Assembly: GCF_003865035.1 (NCBI RefSeq)
Contig: NZ_BHVZ01000002.1
Span: 248,001-312,000, forward strand
From: Anaerotignum faecicola
GTDB taxonomy: Bacteria > Bacillota > Clostridia > Lachnospirales > Anaerotignaceae
Direction of reading: 5' to 3'
DNA: 64,000 nt
A model generated the notes under the pieces. That model searched no databases and had not been told where the DNA came from. It saw only the letters and a list, made by a program, of their open reading frames with translations. A program made the position numbers and the translations under genes. Positions 15,893 through 24,483 of the stretch are shown in pieces (the first letter of the stretch is position 1; every line of letters starts with the position of its first letter).

Positions 15893-15921
15893 ATCATAGC
15901 ACAGCTTTCTTTATTTGTAAA
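15893..15921 (-). promoter_or_regulatory. Promoter of the 42-residue membrane peptide gene
   Basis: On the minus strand: TTTACA (15921-15916), a 17-base spacer, TATGAT (15898-15893), about 75 bases upstream of the small gene's ATG. Confidence 0.6.
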
Positions 15922-15971
15922 ATTGATTGTTCCCATAACAACAATCAGTATAGCTGATAAACAAATTCCTT

Positions 15972-16883
15972 TTAATACACCTTCAAAAGCATCAGCAGAA
16001 TCGTCATCACAACCATGCTAAAGGGCAGCATCAGCGAATTTAAAACCGCCGCCACCGAACGATTATAGCCGCAGCGTTCCGTATAAATCGGCGCAACACT
16101 CAAAATGGGCGAAAAAACAATAATCGCCAGCACCTGCCGATACCGCAGCGGCACAGGCAGGAAATGATAAATCAACAGGGAAAATGTAATTCCCAAAGCC
16201 ATACGCAGCAGGAAAACACCTGCCATGTCCTTCCTCTCACTGCGGTTAATTTTCGGCTCAAACAAAATCCCGATTAAAAGCATTGCAAGAAAGGAGTTTG
16301 CCTGTCCAATCATCCCTGCAACCGTGTAGACGGGCTGTGGCAGATGGATTTGCGCCGCACAAAGCAAAATCATCACCAAATAGGTCACAAACGGCATAGA
16401 GGAAAAAAGCGTCCGCAAAATCTCCTTGCCGTTCACGCTCCCCTTGGAAATCACCATCGCAATCGAGAAGGTAATCCCAAAGCACATAATTGCGTTGCCG
16501 ACATCAAACATGCAGACCAATGCCACCGCATCCGCCGCAAAAAAGCTGGACATATAGGGCAGTGTGCAAAGCCCGATATTAAACCCTGCCGTATTGATGA
16601 TATAAAACGCCCGATGGGCGGGGGATTTTTTCCGCGTCAGCAGCATCACAACGGCAATCGCAATAAAGTTCACCGCAAAGCCAATGCCAATCGCCATCAG
16701 ATAGCTTCTGTTCAGTTCCAGCCCTTGAAAGTTCTTGATAATCGCCATCGGCAGTGTAACCTTCAGCACGAGCTTGCTTAAAAAGCCGCTGTCATCCAGA
16801 GAAAAAAGCCCGATACGCTTCAGTACAAACCCCAGCGCAATCATAAACAGAAAGCCGCCCGCCTTTATCAATATTTCATCCAT
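15972..16883 (-). CDS. AEC-family (auxin efflux carrier-like) transporter
   Basis: The product has 303 residues, starting at MDEILIKAGGFLFMIALGFVLKRIGLF (GGGAGG lies 7 bases upstream; the start at 16931 is longer and unsupported). Ten hydrophobic helices in two groups of five, with the family features LVLKVTLPMAIIKNFQG and AGFNIGLCTLPY, identify it. Bacterial members export or exchange small carboxylates such as malate or malonate. The substrate here is unknown, though an organic-acid role would suit a fermenter. It begins a new transcript after the rplT terminator. Confidence 0.82.
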   Translation of the reverse strand: MDEILIKAGGFLFMIALGFVLKRIGLFSLDDSGFLSKLVLKVTLPMAIIKNFQGLELNRSYLMAIGIGFAVNFIAIAVVMLLTRKKSPAHRAFYIINTAGFNIGLCTLPYMSSFFAADAVALVCMFDVGNAIMCFGITFSIAMVISKGSVNGKEILRTLFSSMPFVTYLVMILLCAAQIHLPQPVYTVAGMIGQANSFLAMLLIGILFEPKINRSERKDMAGVFLLRMALGITFSLLIYHFLPVPLRYRQVLAIIVFSPILSVAPIYTERCGYNRSVAAVLNSLMLPFSMVVMTILLMLLKVY

Positions 16884-16908
16884 AAAACGCCTCCCATTTC
16901 CTGCGTAT

Positions 16909-16942
16909 AAAAAAGGGCTTCCATCTATCATAGACGAAAGCC
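16909..16942 (-). terminator. Terminator of the infC-rpmI-rplT operon
   Basis: On the minus strand GGCTTTCGTCTA / TAGATGGAAGCC (with wobble pairs) is followed by CTTTTTTAT, 24 bases after the rplT stop codon. Confidence 0.75.
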
Positions 16943-16965
16943 TTTTTTTAAATTCTGTTTTTCGA

Positions 16966-17319
16966 TTACAGAGCTGCCTTTGCTGTTTCTGTCAGCTTTG
17001 TGAATGCAGCGGGATCGGATACAGCCAGTTCTGCCAGCATCTTTCTGTTGATGTTTACACCGGCAACCTTCAGACCATGAATCAGCTTGCTGTAGGAAAT
17101 TTCGTTCATTCTTGCAGCTGCGTTGATTCTTACGATCCACAGGCTTCTGTATTCTCTCTTTGTCTGTTTTCTGCCTGCGAAAGCAAATGCCATTGCCTTC
17201 ATTACAGACTGTTTTGCTACTCTGTACTGTTTGGATCTGGCACCACGGTAGCCTCTAGCCAGCTTCAGTACTTTTTTATGTTTTTTTCTAGCGTTCAGCG
17301 CGCCTTTTACTCTTGCCAT
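16966..17319 (-). CDS. rplT: 50S ribosomal protein L20
   Basis: The product has 117 residues, the normal length. [62 protein letters not shown] is the standard conserved L20 N-terminus, which binds 23S rRNA during early assembly of the large subunit; the C-terminal domain can also bind its own mRNA leader. It is the last gene of infC-rpmI-rplT. GGAGG lies 8 bases before the ATG. Confidence 0.98.
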   Translation of the reverse strand: MARVKGALNARKKHKKVLKLARGYRGARSKQYRVAKQSVMKAMAFAFAGRKQTKREYRSLWIVRINAAARMNEISYSKLIHGLKVAGVNINRKMLAELAVSDPAAFTKLTETAKAAL

Positions 17320-17375
17320 TGTAAAGTCCTCCTAATAAATTATACTCGAAAAATAACTGTCCCAAGAATGCTTGA

Positions 17376-17576
17376 TTATGCGTAAGGCAGCAGTGTCTTT
17401 TTAACCTTGTTTTCTACTGTTCTGTCTACGGTTGTAGCATGTCTCAGATTTCTTTTTCTCTTTCTGGACTTTTTACCAAGAATGTGCTGTGTGTTGGATT
17501 TGTTTCTTTTCAGCTTACCTGTGCCGGTAATTTTGAATCTTTTAGCAGCAGCTTTTTTTGTTTTCAACTTAGGCAT
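17376..17576 (-). CDS. rpmI: 50S ribosomal protein L35
   Basis: The product has 66 residues: [33 protein letters not shown], the conserved L35 sequence, highly basic. It is the middle gene of the infC-rpmI-rplT operon, preceded by TAGGAGG. The spacing to infC is 52 bases and to rplT 56 bases. Confidence 0.98.
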   Translation of the reverse strand: MPKLKTKKAAAKRFKITGTGKLKRNKSNTQHILGKKSRKRKRNLRHATTVDRTVENKVKKTLLPYA

Positions 17577-17628
17577 TGTATTTTCCTCCTAAAAATGTTT
17601 TGTGATAGTTTCCTTCCGCCTTTGCGGA

Positions 17629-18135
17629 TCAGTTCTTTGGTGCAAGGAACATAACCAGGCTCTTGCCCTCCATCTTCGGCTGCTTATCCACCGTGCCGAA
17701 TTCCTCTGTTGCCTTTGCAAAATCCTCCATGATCTGCATGCCAACCTTGGAATGACCGATTTCACGTCCTCTGAAACGGATGCTGATTTTCACCTTGTCG
17801 CCGTCCTTCAAAAATTCGTTTGCTTTTTTGACTTTTACCTGAACATCATGTGTATCGATGCTGGGGGACAAACGCAGTTCCTTTACATCAACAGTTTTCT
17901 GCTTCTTTCTGGCTTCTTTTTCTTTCTTTGCCTGATCGAATTTGTATTTACCGTAGTCCATAATGCGGCATACGGGGGGTTTCGCTGTTGGTGCGATCTT
18001 TACCAGATCGAGCTTTCTTTCGTCAGCGATTTTCTGGGCTTCTCTGGAAGAAACGATACCAAGCTGTTCGCCGTTTTCGTCAATCAGTCTGATTTCCTTG
18101 TCCCTAATTTGTTCGTTAATCATCAATTCAGTAAT
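17629..18135 (-). CDS. infC: Translation initiation factor IF-3, probable ATT start
   Basis: The product has 168 residues if translation starts at the ATT at 18135-18133 (reading M-TELMINEQIRD). GGGAGG lies 9 bases before this ATT, whereas the first ATG (18123) is 21 bases away, too far for that site. An AUU start is the well-known self-limiting signal of infC in E. coli and is also seen in Bacillus. The N-domain (MINEQIRDKEIRLIDENGEQLGIV), the linker rich in Lys/Glu, and the C-domain (KVKISIRFRGREIGHSKVG) are standard. IF-3 binds the 30S subunit and checks start-codon pairing. Confidence 0.95.
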   Translation of the reverse strand: MTELMINEQIRDKEIRLIDENGEQLGIVSSREAQKIADERKLDLVKIAPTAKPPVCRIMDYGKYKFDQAKKEKEARKKQKTVDVKELRLSPSIDTHDVQVKVKKANEFLKDGDKVKISIRFRGREIGHSKVGMQIMEDFAKATEEFGTVDKQPKMEGKSLVMFLAPKN

Positions 18136-18142
18136 TGTCAAG

Positions 18143-18318
18143 CACCTCCCAAATAAACTGTGTCCACAAGCGACCTTTCCAAAAAAGAAAAGCGCCGGAA
18201 GAATCCGCCGCACACAGAAAAACAGAGCAACCCTCTGTTTGGATACTGTATTAACCCTATTTGCCCATGCCATAAGGTGAGAAGCGGAACTTCTTCTTTG
18301 TTTTACTAAAGCAGTATA
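18143..18318 (-). promoter_or_regulatory. Promoter and attenuating leader of infC-rpmI-rplT
   Basis: On the minus strand: TTGACA (18341-18336), 17 bases, TATACT (18318-18313), then a leader of about 170 bases. The leader has short hairpins (AGAAG/CTTCT near 18274-18289 and ACAGAG/CTCTGT near 18231-18247) and a terminator-like stem GCGGCGGA / TCCGGCGC (one mismatch; 18204-18211 with 18192-18199) followed by TTTTCTTTTTT. This fits the L20-controlled attenuator leader known in Firmicutes, here placed just before the infC ribosome site. Confidence 0.75.
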
Positions 18319-18370
18319 TCATGTATATCCCCTATTGTCAAATATTTTTTGCCGATTTTACGGGATTTTT

Positions 18371-18400
18371 AAAAACAGGGTGGGGATTTTTCCCCACCCT
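18371..18400 (-). terminator. Intrinsic terminator of thrS
   Basis: On the minus strand AGGGTGGGGA / TCCCCACCCT (18391-18400 with 18377-18386) is followed by GTTTTT, 21 bases after the thrS stop. Confidence 0.85.
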
Positions 18401-18420
18401 TGTTTCTTTTCTTATAAAAA

Positions 18421-20328
18421 TCAATCCAGAACCTTTGTATCGATTTCTTCCTTGATTCTTGCAATGAAATCTGCCAGAGCAACCTGACCTTCCTCGCCGT
18501 TCTTTCTGGAACGCAGGGAAACCATGTTTGCTTCCTGATCCTTTTCCCCCACAACGATGATGTAAGGTACTCTTTCGTTTCTTGCCTCTCTGATTTTGTA
18601 GCCAATCTTTTCTGCGCGGTTGTCTGTTTCCACACGAATACCTGCTGCATCCAGTGCATCCTCTACACTCTTTGCGTAGTCTGCAAATTTTTCGGAAATC
18701 GGCAGCACCTTAACCTGAACAGGAGACAGCCATACGGGGAACTGACCTGCGAAATGCTCAATCAGAATACCGATGAAACGCTCAATAGAGCCGAAGCATA
18801 CGCGGTGAATCATAACAGGGCGTTTCTTTGTGCCGTCTGCTGCTGTGTATTCCAGCTCAAAGCGTTCGGGCATCTGCATATCCAGCTGAATTGTACCGCA
18901 CTGCCATGTTCTGCCGATGGAGTCCTCCAGATGGAAGTCAATCTTAGGGCCGTAGAATGCACCATCGCCTTCATTGATGGTATATTCAATGCCGTTTTCA
19001 TCCAGTGCGTTCTGCAGACCTGCTGTTGCAATTTCCCAAGCCTCGTCAGAGCCCATGCTGTCTTCGGGTCTTGTGGACAATTCAATGTGATATTTAAAGC
19101 CGAACAGCTTATATACACCGTCAATCAGGCTGATTACGCCGGAAATTTCATCCTTAATCTGTTCTTCTGTCATGAAGATATGTGCGTCATCCTGGTTGAA
19201 GCAGCGAACACGCATCAAGCCATGCAGTGCGCCGCTCTTTTCGTGTCTGTGTACCAGACCGATTTCAGCCACACGCATAGGCAAATCTCTGTAGGAGTGC
19301 ATATCCTGCTTATAAACCAGCATCCCGCCGGGGCAGTTCATGGGTTTTACCGCATAATCCTCGCCGTCGATGACTGTTGTATACATGTTATCTTTGTAGT
19401 GTTCCCAGTGACCGGATCTGTACCAAAGCTCTCTGTTCAGAATGATGGGTGTGGAAATTTCCACATAGCCTGCTTTTTTGTGGATTTCTCTCCAGTAATC
19501 CAGCAGTGTGTTCTTCAGCACCATGCCCTTAGGCAGGAAGAAGGGGAAGCCGGGGCCTTCATCCAACAGTGCAAACAGCTTCAGTTCCTTGCCCAGCTTT
19601 CTGTGGTCACGCTTCTTTGCTTCCTCCATCATTGTCAGATATGCGTCCAGTTCGGATGCCTTGGGGTAAGCAGTACCGTAAATTCTGGAAAGCATTTTGT
19701 TCTTTTCGGAGCCTCTCCAGTAAGCGCCTGCAACAGAGGTCAGCTTGATTGCCTTTACTGTCTTTGTGCTCATCAGGTGAGGGCCTGCGCACAGGTCTGT
19801 GAAGTCCCCCTGTTTATAGAAGGAAATAACTGCATCCTCAGGCAAATCCTGAATCAGCTCTACCTTGTAGGGTTCTTCTCTTTCTTCCATATATTTGATT
19901 GCTTCTGCTCTGGGCAGCTCAAATCTTTCGATAGGAATATCTTCCTTCGCAATCTTCTTCATTTCAACTTCCAGTGCTTCCAGCTCTTCCTGTGTGAAGG
20001 CCTTTTCTCTGTCGAAGTCATAATAGAAGCCGTCTGCAATGGCAGGGCCGATTGCAATCTTTGCTTCGGGATACAGACGCTTTACTGCCTGTGCCAGAAT
20101 ATGAGATGCTGTGTGGCGGAATGCCATTTTCCCTGCTTCATCCTCAAATGTGCAAATAGAAACCTCTGCATCCTTATCCACAACAAAACGTAAATCCTTT
20201 ACTTCGCCGTCAACGATACCTGCGCAGGCATTTCTTGCCAGACCCTCGCTGATGGATTTTGCAATCTCCAGAACGGAAACCGCATTGTCAAACTCTTTTA
20301 CTACGCCGTCTTTCAGTGTAATCTTCAT
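18421..20328 (-). CDS. thrS: Threonyl-tRNA synthetase
   Basis: The product has 635 residues, full length. It charges tRNA(Thr). Domains in order: TGS (1-60, MKITLKDGVVKEFDNAVSVLEIAKSIS), editing domain with HTASH near 72-76, class II catalytic core (WHY-type MNCPGGMLVYKQDMHSYRDLPMRVAEIG, motif 2 RVRCFNQDDAHIF, motif 3 near GSIERFIGILIEH), and the C-terminal anticodon-binding domain (VQVKVLPISEKFADYAKSV). Motif 2 has Cys where most sequences have Gly (R-V-R-G-F). A T-box leader at 20377-20643 controls it by tRNA(Thr) charging. Confidence 0.97.
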   Translation of the reverse strand: MKITLKDGVVKEFDNAVSVLEIAKSISEGLARNACAGIVDGEVKDLRFVVDKDAEVSICTFEDEAGKMAFRHTASHILAQAVKRLYPEAKIAIGPAIADGFYYDFDREKAFTQEELEALEVEMKKIAKEDIPIERFELPRAEAIKYMEEREEPYKVELIQDLPEDAVISFYKQGDFTDLCAGPHLMSTKTVKAIKLTSVAGAYWRGSEKNKMLSRIYGTAYPKASELDAYLTMMEEAKKRDHRKLGKELKLFALLDEGPGFPFFLPKGMVLKNTLLDYWREIHKKAGYVEISTPIILNRELWYRSGHWEHYKDNMYTTVIDGEDYAVKPMNCPGGMLVYKQDMHSYRDLPMRVAEIGLVHRHEKSGALHGLMRVRCFNQDDAHIFMTEEQIKDEISGVISLIDGVYKLFGFKYHIELSTRPEDSMGSDEAWEIATAGLQNALDENGIEYTINEGDGAFYGPKIDFHLEDSIGRTWQCGTIQLDMQMPERFELEYTAADGTKKRPVMIHRVCFGSIERFIGILIEHFAGQFPVWLSPVQVKVLPISEKFADYAKSVEDALDAAGIRVETDNRAEKIGYKIREARNERVPYIIVVGEKDQEANMVSLRSRKNGEEGQVALADFIARIKEEIDTKVLD

Positions 20329-20376
20329 TGCTATCTCTCCTTTTTAGAACATTTTTCCTTGAAAGAGAATTTTGGG

Positions 20377-20643
20377 CAAAAGAAAAAGCCCATCATCCAC
20401 TTTCCTCTACGAAAAGGGACGAGAGCATCTACTCCCGCGGTTCCACCCTAATTGTTCTGATTAAACCACTCATTTCCGACGATAACGGAGTCACCGGGCT
20501 GTATTAAAGCCGCTCAGAGGTGGTTTTCGTTCTCTTTCCAAAGCAGGATGCTCCCAGCAAAATACATCCCTCTCTGTGGCATTCGGAAAGGACTACTGTC
20601 CTCATCAACGCATTTACCATATCTTGTGTCTTCCACAAGAATC
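20377..20643 (-). ncRNA. T-box leader of thrS
   Basis: The T-box core AGGGTGGAACCGCGGG is read on the minus strand at 20449-20434 and is diagnostic. Upstream lie a long Stem I region (about 20640-20520), containing an ACC triplet in AAAACCACC that could be the threonine specifier, and a GNRA-rich linker. Downstream a terminator stem (TCCCTTTTC / GAAAGTGGA) is followed by GGGCTTTTTCTTTT at about 20400-20377. Uncharged tRNA(Thr) would stabilise the antiterminator and allow thrS transcription. The specifier assignment is inferred from the downstream gene. Confidence 0.93.
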
Positions 20644-20671
20644 ATTATAGCATGCAGAATCATTCTGTCAA
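20644..20671 (-). promoter_or_regulatory. Promoter of the T-box/thrS transcript
   Basis: On the minus strand: TTGACA (20671-20666), a 16-base spacer, TATAAT (20649-20644), both perfect hexamers. Confidence 0.85.
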
Positions 20672-20716
20672 CAGTTTTTCGCAAATTTATTTACAAATGT
20701 CCGTTTTCGGTGTACA

Positions 20717-21628
20717 TCAGAACCATTTCTTGCGCTTGAAAAAGATGATAATGCCCGCAATGCAGGCAACAGAAAGCAGGCATACGAAAAAATATCCGTA
20801 TCGCCACGCATATTCCGGCATTTCAAAATTCATCCCGTACCATCCTACGATTAACGTCAGCGGCAAAAAAATCGTTGTCACAACCGTAAAAATCTTCATT
20901 GTTGTGTTCAGGCTGATGTCAACCTCCGCCTCATAGCTTTCTCTTACCTGCGTCACATATTCCCGCAGGTTCAGTACGTTCTGAAACCGCCGCTCCGTTC
21001 TTCTGTAAAGCATTTTAAAGGAGCGCAGGGTTTTCCCGTCAAAAATCCCGTTCTCGTTCTCCACCAGAATATCCAGTACATTCAGAAACTGCTCGTAATA
21101 TTTTTTCAGCACCATCAGCCGTTTGCGCAGGCTGATGATCTCCGAAACACAATCCCGCTTCTCCGTTGCAATGAGTGCCTGCTCCAAGTCCATAATCTCT
21201 TTTTCAATGCTGTCAAAAATAATATCATCCTTCTTCGTCTGTAATTCAAAAAACGAATAAATCACGCGGTTCAGCGTCACCCTTTCGCCCAGTCCCTCCA
21301 GACATTCCTCCAGCAGTGCCGTCACAATATCCATTTTAGAGGTAAAGAAAAAGGCCTTCCCCTTTTCCAGATACAGAATGACACTGCCGATGCTCAGCAG
21401 GATATTCTCAAAATCAAGCATTTCCAGGCTCACGCAGTCAAAATTCTCAAAGGAGTCATATCTGGCATAGCTGAACCGTCTTGCCTCCTCCAGAATTTCC
21501 GCAGAAATCCCCCATTTTTTGCCACAGGCAAGCATTTTTTCATAAGGGAAAATGCCAAGCAGACCTTCCTCCTGCCCTGTCGGCTCTGCAATCCTCTGCC
21601 ATCCGCCGCTTTTGATGCTGTAGTACAT
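20717..21628 (-). CDS. CorA-family divalent metal ion transporter
   Basis: The product has 303 residues from MYYSIKSGGWQRI (GGGGAGG lies 8 bases upstream; the longer start at 21703 is basic and unsupported). It has a large soluble N-terminal domain with long helices (DIIFDSIEKEIMDLEQALIATEKRDCVSEIISLRKRLMVLKKYYEQF) and two C-terminal membrane helices. The pore signature YGMNFEMPE follows the first helix (IFLPLTLIVGWYGMNF); GMN is the hallmark of CorA. Magnesium or cobalt uptake is the usual role. It is monocistronic; no M-box is seen upstream. Confidence 0.9.
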   Translation of the reverse strand: MYYSIKSGGWQRIAEPTGQEEGLLGIFPYEKMLACGKKWGISAEILEEARRFSYARYDSFENFDCVSLEMLDFENILLSIGSVILYLEKGKAFFFTSKMDIVTALLEECLEGLGERVTLNRVIYSFFELQTKKDDIIFDSIEKEIMDLEQALIATEKRDCVSEIISLRKRLMVLKKYYEQFLNVLDILVENENGIFDGKTLRSFKMLYRRTERRFQNVLNLREYVTQVRESYEAEVDISLNTTMKIFTVVTTIFLPLTLIVGWYGMNFEMPEYAWRYGYFFVCLLSVACIAGIIIFFKRKKWF

Positions 21629-21759
21629 CTGCTTAACCTCCCCTCTGCCTTCTCTGTTTCCATCCTTCCCTGCATCCCTCTTTGTATGCAGAAAACCCTG
21701 CATCCGTCTTTTTTATGATAATTCGTTTTTCGCCTTTTGTCAATTTTTTAGCCGGACCC

Positions 21760-22443
21760 TTATCCCAGACGCACGATATCCTCAATCGCAAGCGAACAGA
21801 CCGTACCGCGCGCCTCTGTTTTCATGCCATGGTTTCTGTTGATTGCCTCCATGATGTCCTTGCGCTTCGCAGCAGATGAAACAATCGCGATAACCTCCTT
21901 CTCCTGCTGTACCGTAATTCCGTAAAATTCCTCAACGCTTTCACTGCCTGCCCAGCGTGCATGAATAATCGTGCCGCCGCGCGCGCCTGCCTTTCTCGCA
22001 GTTTCCATCACTTCCTCCGTAAAGCCCTGATTCACCGTCACCAGAATCATGCTGTTTTCCATGCCTTCCTCCGTCATCGTATCCACCCTCCCCACTTCGT
22101 TCTGCACATTCATCTGTATTGCCAGCGCCGTTACATGCGCCATAGCCGTCAGCTTCATATCAAATACAATCCCACGGGAACGCGCCGCGCCGCGCAGCTC
22201 GTTATTCAAGTCTCGCATCACGCGGTTCACCATCGTTCCCCTGCCAACTGTAAATATAACATCCTTTTCCACGCCGTCTAAGCCGAGTAAATCTCTGATT
22301 TCAGAGGTCGCTGTTCCCTTTCCTGCGCACTGCAAATGGTGTGTCAGCCTTTGCCCGTTGAATAATTCAATCATATTTCTGCCCTGTCCACGCTCCACAA
22401 TGGAAACAATCAGCTTCATCGGCTCTATTTTCAAATCCTTCAT
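21760..22443 (-). CDS. Two-domain PII-like signalling protein
   Basis: The product has 227 residues, about twice a PII subunit. The C-terminal half has recognisable PII-like sequence (SMILVTVNQGFTEEVMETARKAGARGGTIIHARWAG, then FYGITVQQEKEVIAIVSSAAKRKDIMEAINR), including the GARGGTI and Q-x-E-K-E signatures. The N-terminal half looks like a degenerate copy (MKLIVSIVERGQGRNMIELF, VIFTVGRGTMVNRVMRDL). PII proteins sense nucleotides and bind membrane transporters. The gene starts 14 bases after the DUF1538 membrane protein gene, so it probably regulates that protein. Confidence 0.8.
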   Translation of the reverse strand: MKDLKIEPMKLIVSIVERGQGRNMIELFNGQRLTHHLQCAGKGTATSEIRDLLGLDGVEKDVIFTVGRGTMVNRVMRDLNNELRGAARSRGIVFDMKLTAMAHVTALAIQMNVQNEVGRVDTMTEEGMENSMILVTVNQGFTEEVMETARKAGARGGTIIHARWAGSESVEEFYGITVQQEKEVIAIVSSAAKRKDIMEAINRNHGMKTEARGTVCSLAIEDIVRLG

Positions 22444-22457
22444 TTTTCCACCCCATT

Positions 22458-23960
22458 TCAGTCAAAATACAGAATGTCGTCCTCCAGCTGGTGCATCTGC
22501 ACCTCGATATACCGCCGTTTTGCCTTCTCCTTCATCTGCGTGATAAAGCCCATCATCTGAATCGTAATCAGTGGTGTCATGGCTACCATCGCAACAATGC
22601 CAAACGCATCCGTCATCACATTGCCGCCCAGAGCCTCGCACGCCCCCATTGCAAAGGGCAATAAAAACGTAGCCGTCATCGGGCCGGAGGCAACGCCACC
22701 ACTGTCGTATGCAATCCCCGTAAAAATCGGAGAAACGTAGCGTGTCAGCACCAGTGCGAACACATACCCCGGAATTAAGAACCAGAGAACCGAAATCCCC
22801 GTCAAAATCCGCAGCATCGCAATCCCGACAGAAATACATACCCCGACAGAAAGTGCCGTCTGCATCATTTTCGCCGTCACAAAGCCGTTGGAAATTTCCT
22901 CTACCTGCTTGGTCAGCACATGAACCGCAGGCTCTGCCGCAACAATGAAATACCCAATCACCATCCCAATGGGAATCAACAGCCACGCATACCCACAGTC
23001 CGCAATCCCTGCGCCGATAATCTGCCCAACCGGCATAAAGCCGACATTTACGCCGCAAAGAAACATTGCCAGACCGATATATGTAAACAAAAACCCAAAG
23101 CCAACACGCATCAGCTGATGCCTTTTATACCGCCGAAACAGTATCTGAAACATCGCAAATGCTGCCGCAATGGGAATCAGTGCCACTGCAACCTCCTTGA
23201 AATATTCGGGAATCGCATGCGTAAACAGCAGCGCCACATCCCTCGTTGTTTCCACCGCAGGCACCTCTGTCGGGCTGTATAACGCCTGATCAGGTTCATA
23301 AAAAATCCCCAACAGCAGCACCGCCAGAATCGGGCCGATGGAACAGAGCGAAATCAGACCAAAGCTGTCCTCTCTCGATTTTTTGTCGCTTCGCAGTGTT
23401 GCCAGACCAATCCCCAGTGCCATAATAAACGGTACCGTCACAGGCCCCGTTGTCACGCCGCCGCTATCAAAGGAAACGGGAATAAAGGAATCCGGTGCCA
23501 GAAATGCCAGAAGAAATACCAAAGGATAAAATACCCAAAGCATCTTCGCCAGAGGAATATGAAAAAAGATACGAATCTGCGCGATCATCAGGAATAGCCC
23601 AACCCCTGCCGCAACAGAGAGAATCAGAATTTTATTCGGAATCGCAGGCACCTGCTCCGCCAGAACCTGCAAATCCGGTTCTGCAATCGTAATCAGCATC
23701 CCCAGAATCAAACAAACCAATAATGGGCCACCTATATTTTTTGTACGGCTCATCTCCATACCAATGCCCTCGCCCATCGGCATCATGGACATATCCGCCC
23801 CCATCGTAAAAAAGCCCATGCCGATAATCAGCATCACCGCTCCGAATAAAAACAGCACCAATGCCCCTGAGGATAACGGCAAAAGCGTAATGCTCAGAAT
23901 AAAAACAATTGCCGTTAATGGCAGTACGGAAGCCAGCGACTCCATAATTTTTTCTTTCAA
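22458..23960 (-). CDS. DUF1538 polytopic membrane protein, putative transporter
   Basis: The product has about 500 residues. The internally repeated layout is visible: FDSGGVTTGPVTVPFIMALGIGLA in the first half and YDSGGVASGPMTATFLLPFAMGA in the second, each after about six hydrophobic helices, so it is a duplicated transporter fold with two D-S-G-G-V motifs. This is the DUF1538 family, often beside PII genes. Substrate unknown. Start choice is open: 23960 is TTG, a CTG at 23978 sits 7 bases after AGGAGG and fits the ribosome site best, and the first ATG is at 23945. Confidence 0.82.
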   Translation of the reverse strand: MKEKIMESLASVLPLTAIVFILSITLLPLSSGALVLFLFGAVMLIIGMGFFTMGADMSMMPMGEGIGMEMSRTKNIGGPLLVCLILGMLITIAEPDLQVLAEQVPAIPNKILILSVAAGVGLFLMIAQIRIFFHIPLAKMLWVFYPLVFLLAFLAPDSFIPVSFDSGGVTTGPVTVPFIMALGIGLATLRSDKKSREDSFGLISLCSIGPILAVLLLGIFYEPDQALYSPTEVPAVETTRDVALLFTHAIPEYFKEVAVALIPIAAAFAMFQILFRRYKRHQLMRVGFGFLFTYIGLAMFLCGVNVGFMPVGQIIGAGIADCGYAWLLIPIGMVIGYFIVAAEPAVHVLTKQVEEISNGFVTAKMMQTALSVGVCISVGIAMLRILTGISVLWFLIPGYVFALVLTRYVSPIFTGIAYDSGGVASGPMTATFLLPFAMGACEALGGNVMTDAFGIVAMVAMTPLITIQMMGFITQMKEKAKRRYIEVQMHQLEDDILYFD

Positions 23961-24039
23961 ACGAATATTTTCTAACAGAAAAATTCCTCCTTTCCGCGTC
24001 TTTCAGGAAATACCTGATTTTCCTAGTGTATTACTTTCA

Positions 24040-24090
24040 ATTTTATCATCTCGGACTTTTCCGTGTCAATCCGTGTTAAGACTTCTTAAC
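24040..24090 (-). promoter_or_regulatory. Promoter of the DUF1538-PII operon with upstream palindrome
   Basis: On the minus strand: TTGACA (24069-24064), an 18-base spacer, TAAAAT (24045-24040). Just upstream of the -35 is a 7-bp inverted repeat GTTAAGA / TCTTAAC (24075-24081, 24084-24090) with a 2-base gap, a possible activator or repressor site. Confidence 0.6.
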
Positions 24091-24141
24091 ATAAAACATT
24101 CAGTTACTGCACTTTTGTTCATCCCTTGTTCATATTTCATA

Positions 24142-24167
24142 TAAAAAAGCCTTTCCGCAGAAAGGCT
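24142..24167 (-). terminator. Intrinsic terminator downstream of repeat copy B
   Basis: On the minus strand AGCCTTTC / GAAAGGCT (perfect 8 bp, 4-base loop) is followed by TTTTTTAT. It ends the transcript of the WG-repeat gene after passing through the structured repeat, the same arrangement as at 195-446. Confidence 0.8.
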
Positions 24168-24197
24168 CAGACTGTAGACAAAATAATTTTTGAGGTA

Positions 24198-24473
24198 GCG
24201 GAAGGGCTTGGGAAACAAACTGTTCATTACTTTGCTACGCAAAGCAGGCTTCGCCTGCCTCCCCTTCTTGGGCGGTAAGTAGTTTCCCAAATGGAATCCG
24301 CAGTCGGAATTCACTTCCGACGAGGAAAACAGTAATGCACGGGGAAGATATACCCCGCCGCCGTAGGCGGCTTTGCGAAGCAAAGTGCTGACAAGGTTTC
24401 AAGGCTTTTAAGCTGATGGAACTCGTCTGTTTATTCCTCTGTTTCAACAAGTCGAAAACCTGTTTTCGACTTA
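24198..24473 (-). repeat. Dispersed structured repeat, copy B
   Basis: A 276-base relative of 235-446 in the same orientation to its neighbours: minus-strand gene end, then stem AAGTCGAAA..TTTCGACTT, then the repeat, then a terminator. Copy B carries about 60 additional bases at roughly 24335-24395, containing three compact hairpins (CTTTGC/GCAAAG, CCGCC/GGCGG, GGGG/CCCC). The two copies differ by scattered changes, and the GCAGGC/GCCTGC stem is kept in both. No open reading frame in it looks coding. It could be a structured RNA domain or a non-autonomous mobile element. Confidence 0.8.
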
Positions 24474-24483
24474 GGGTGTCGAC

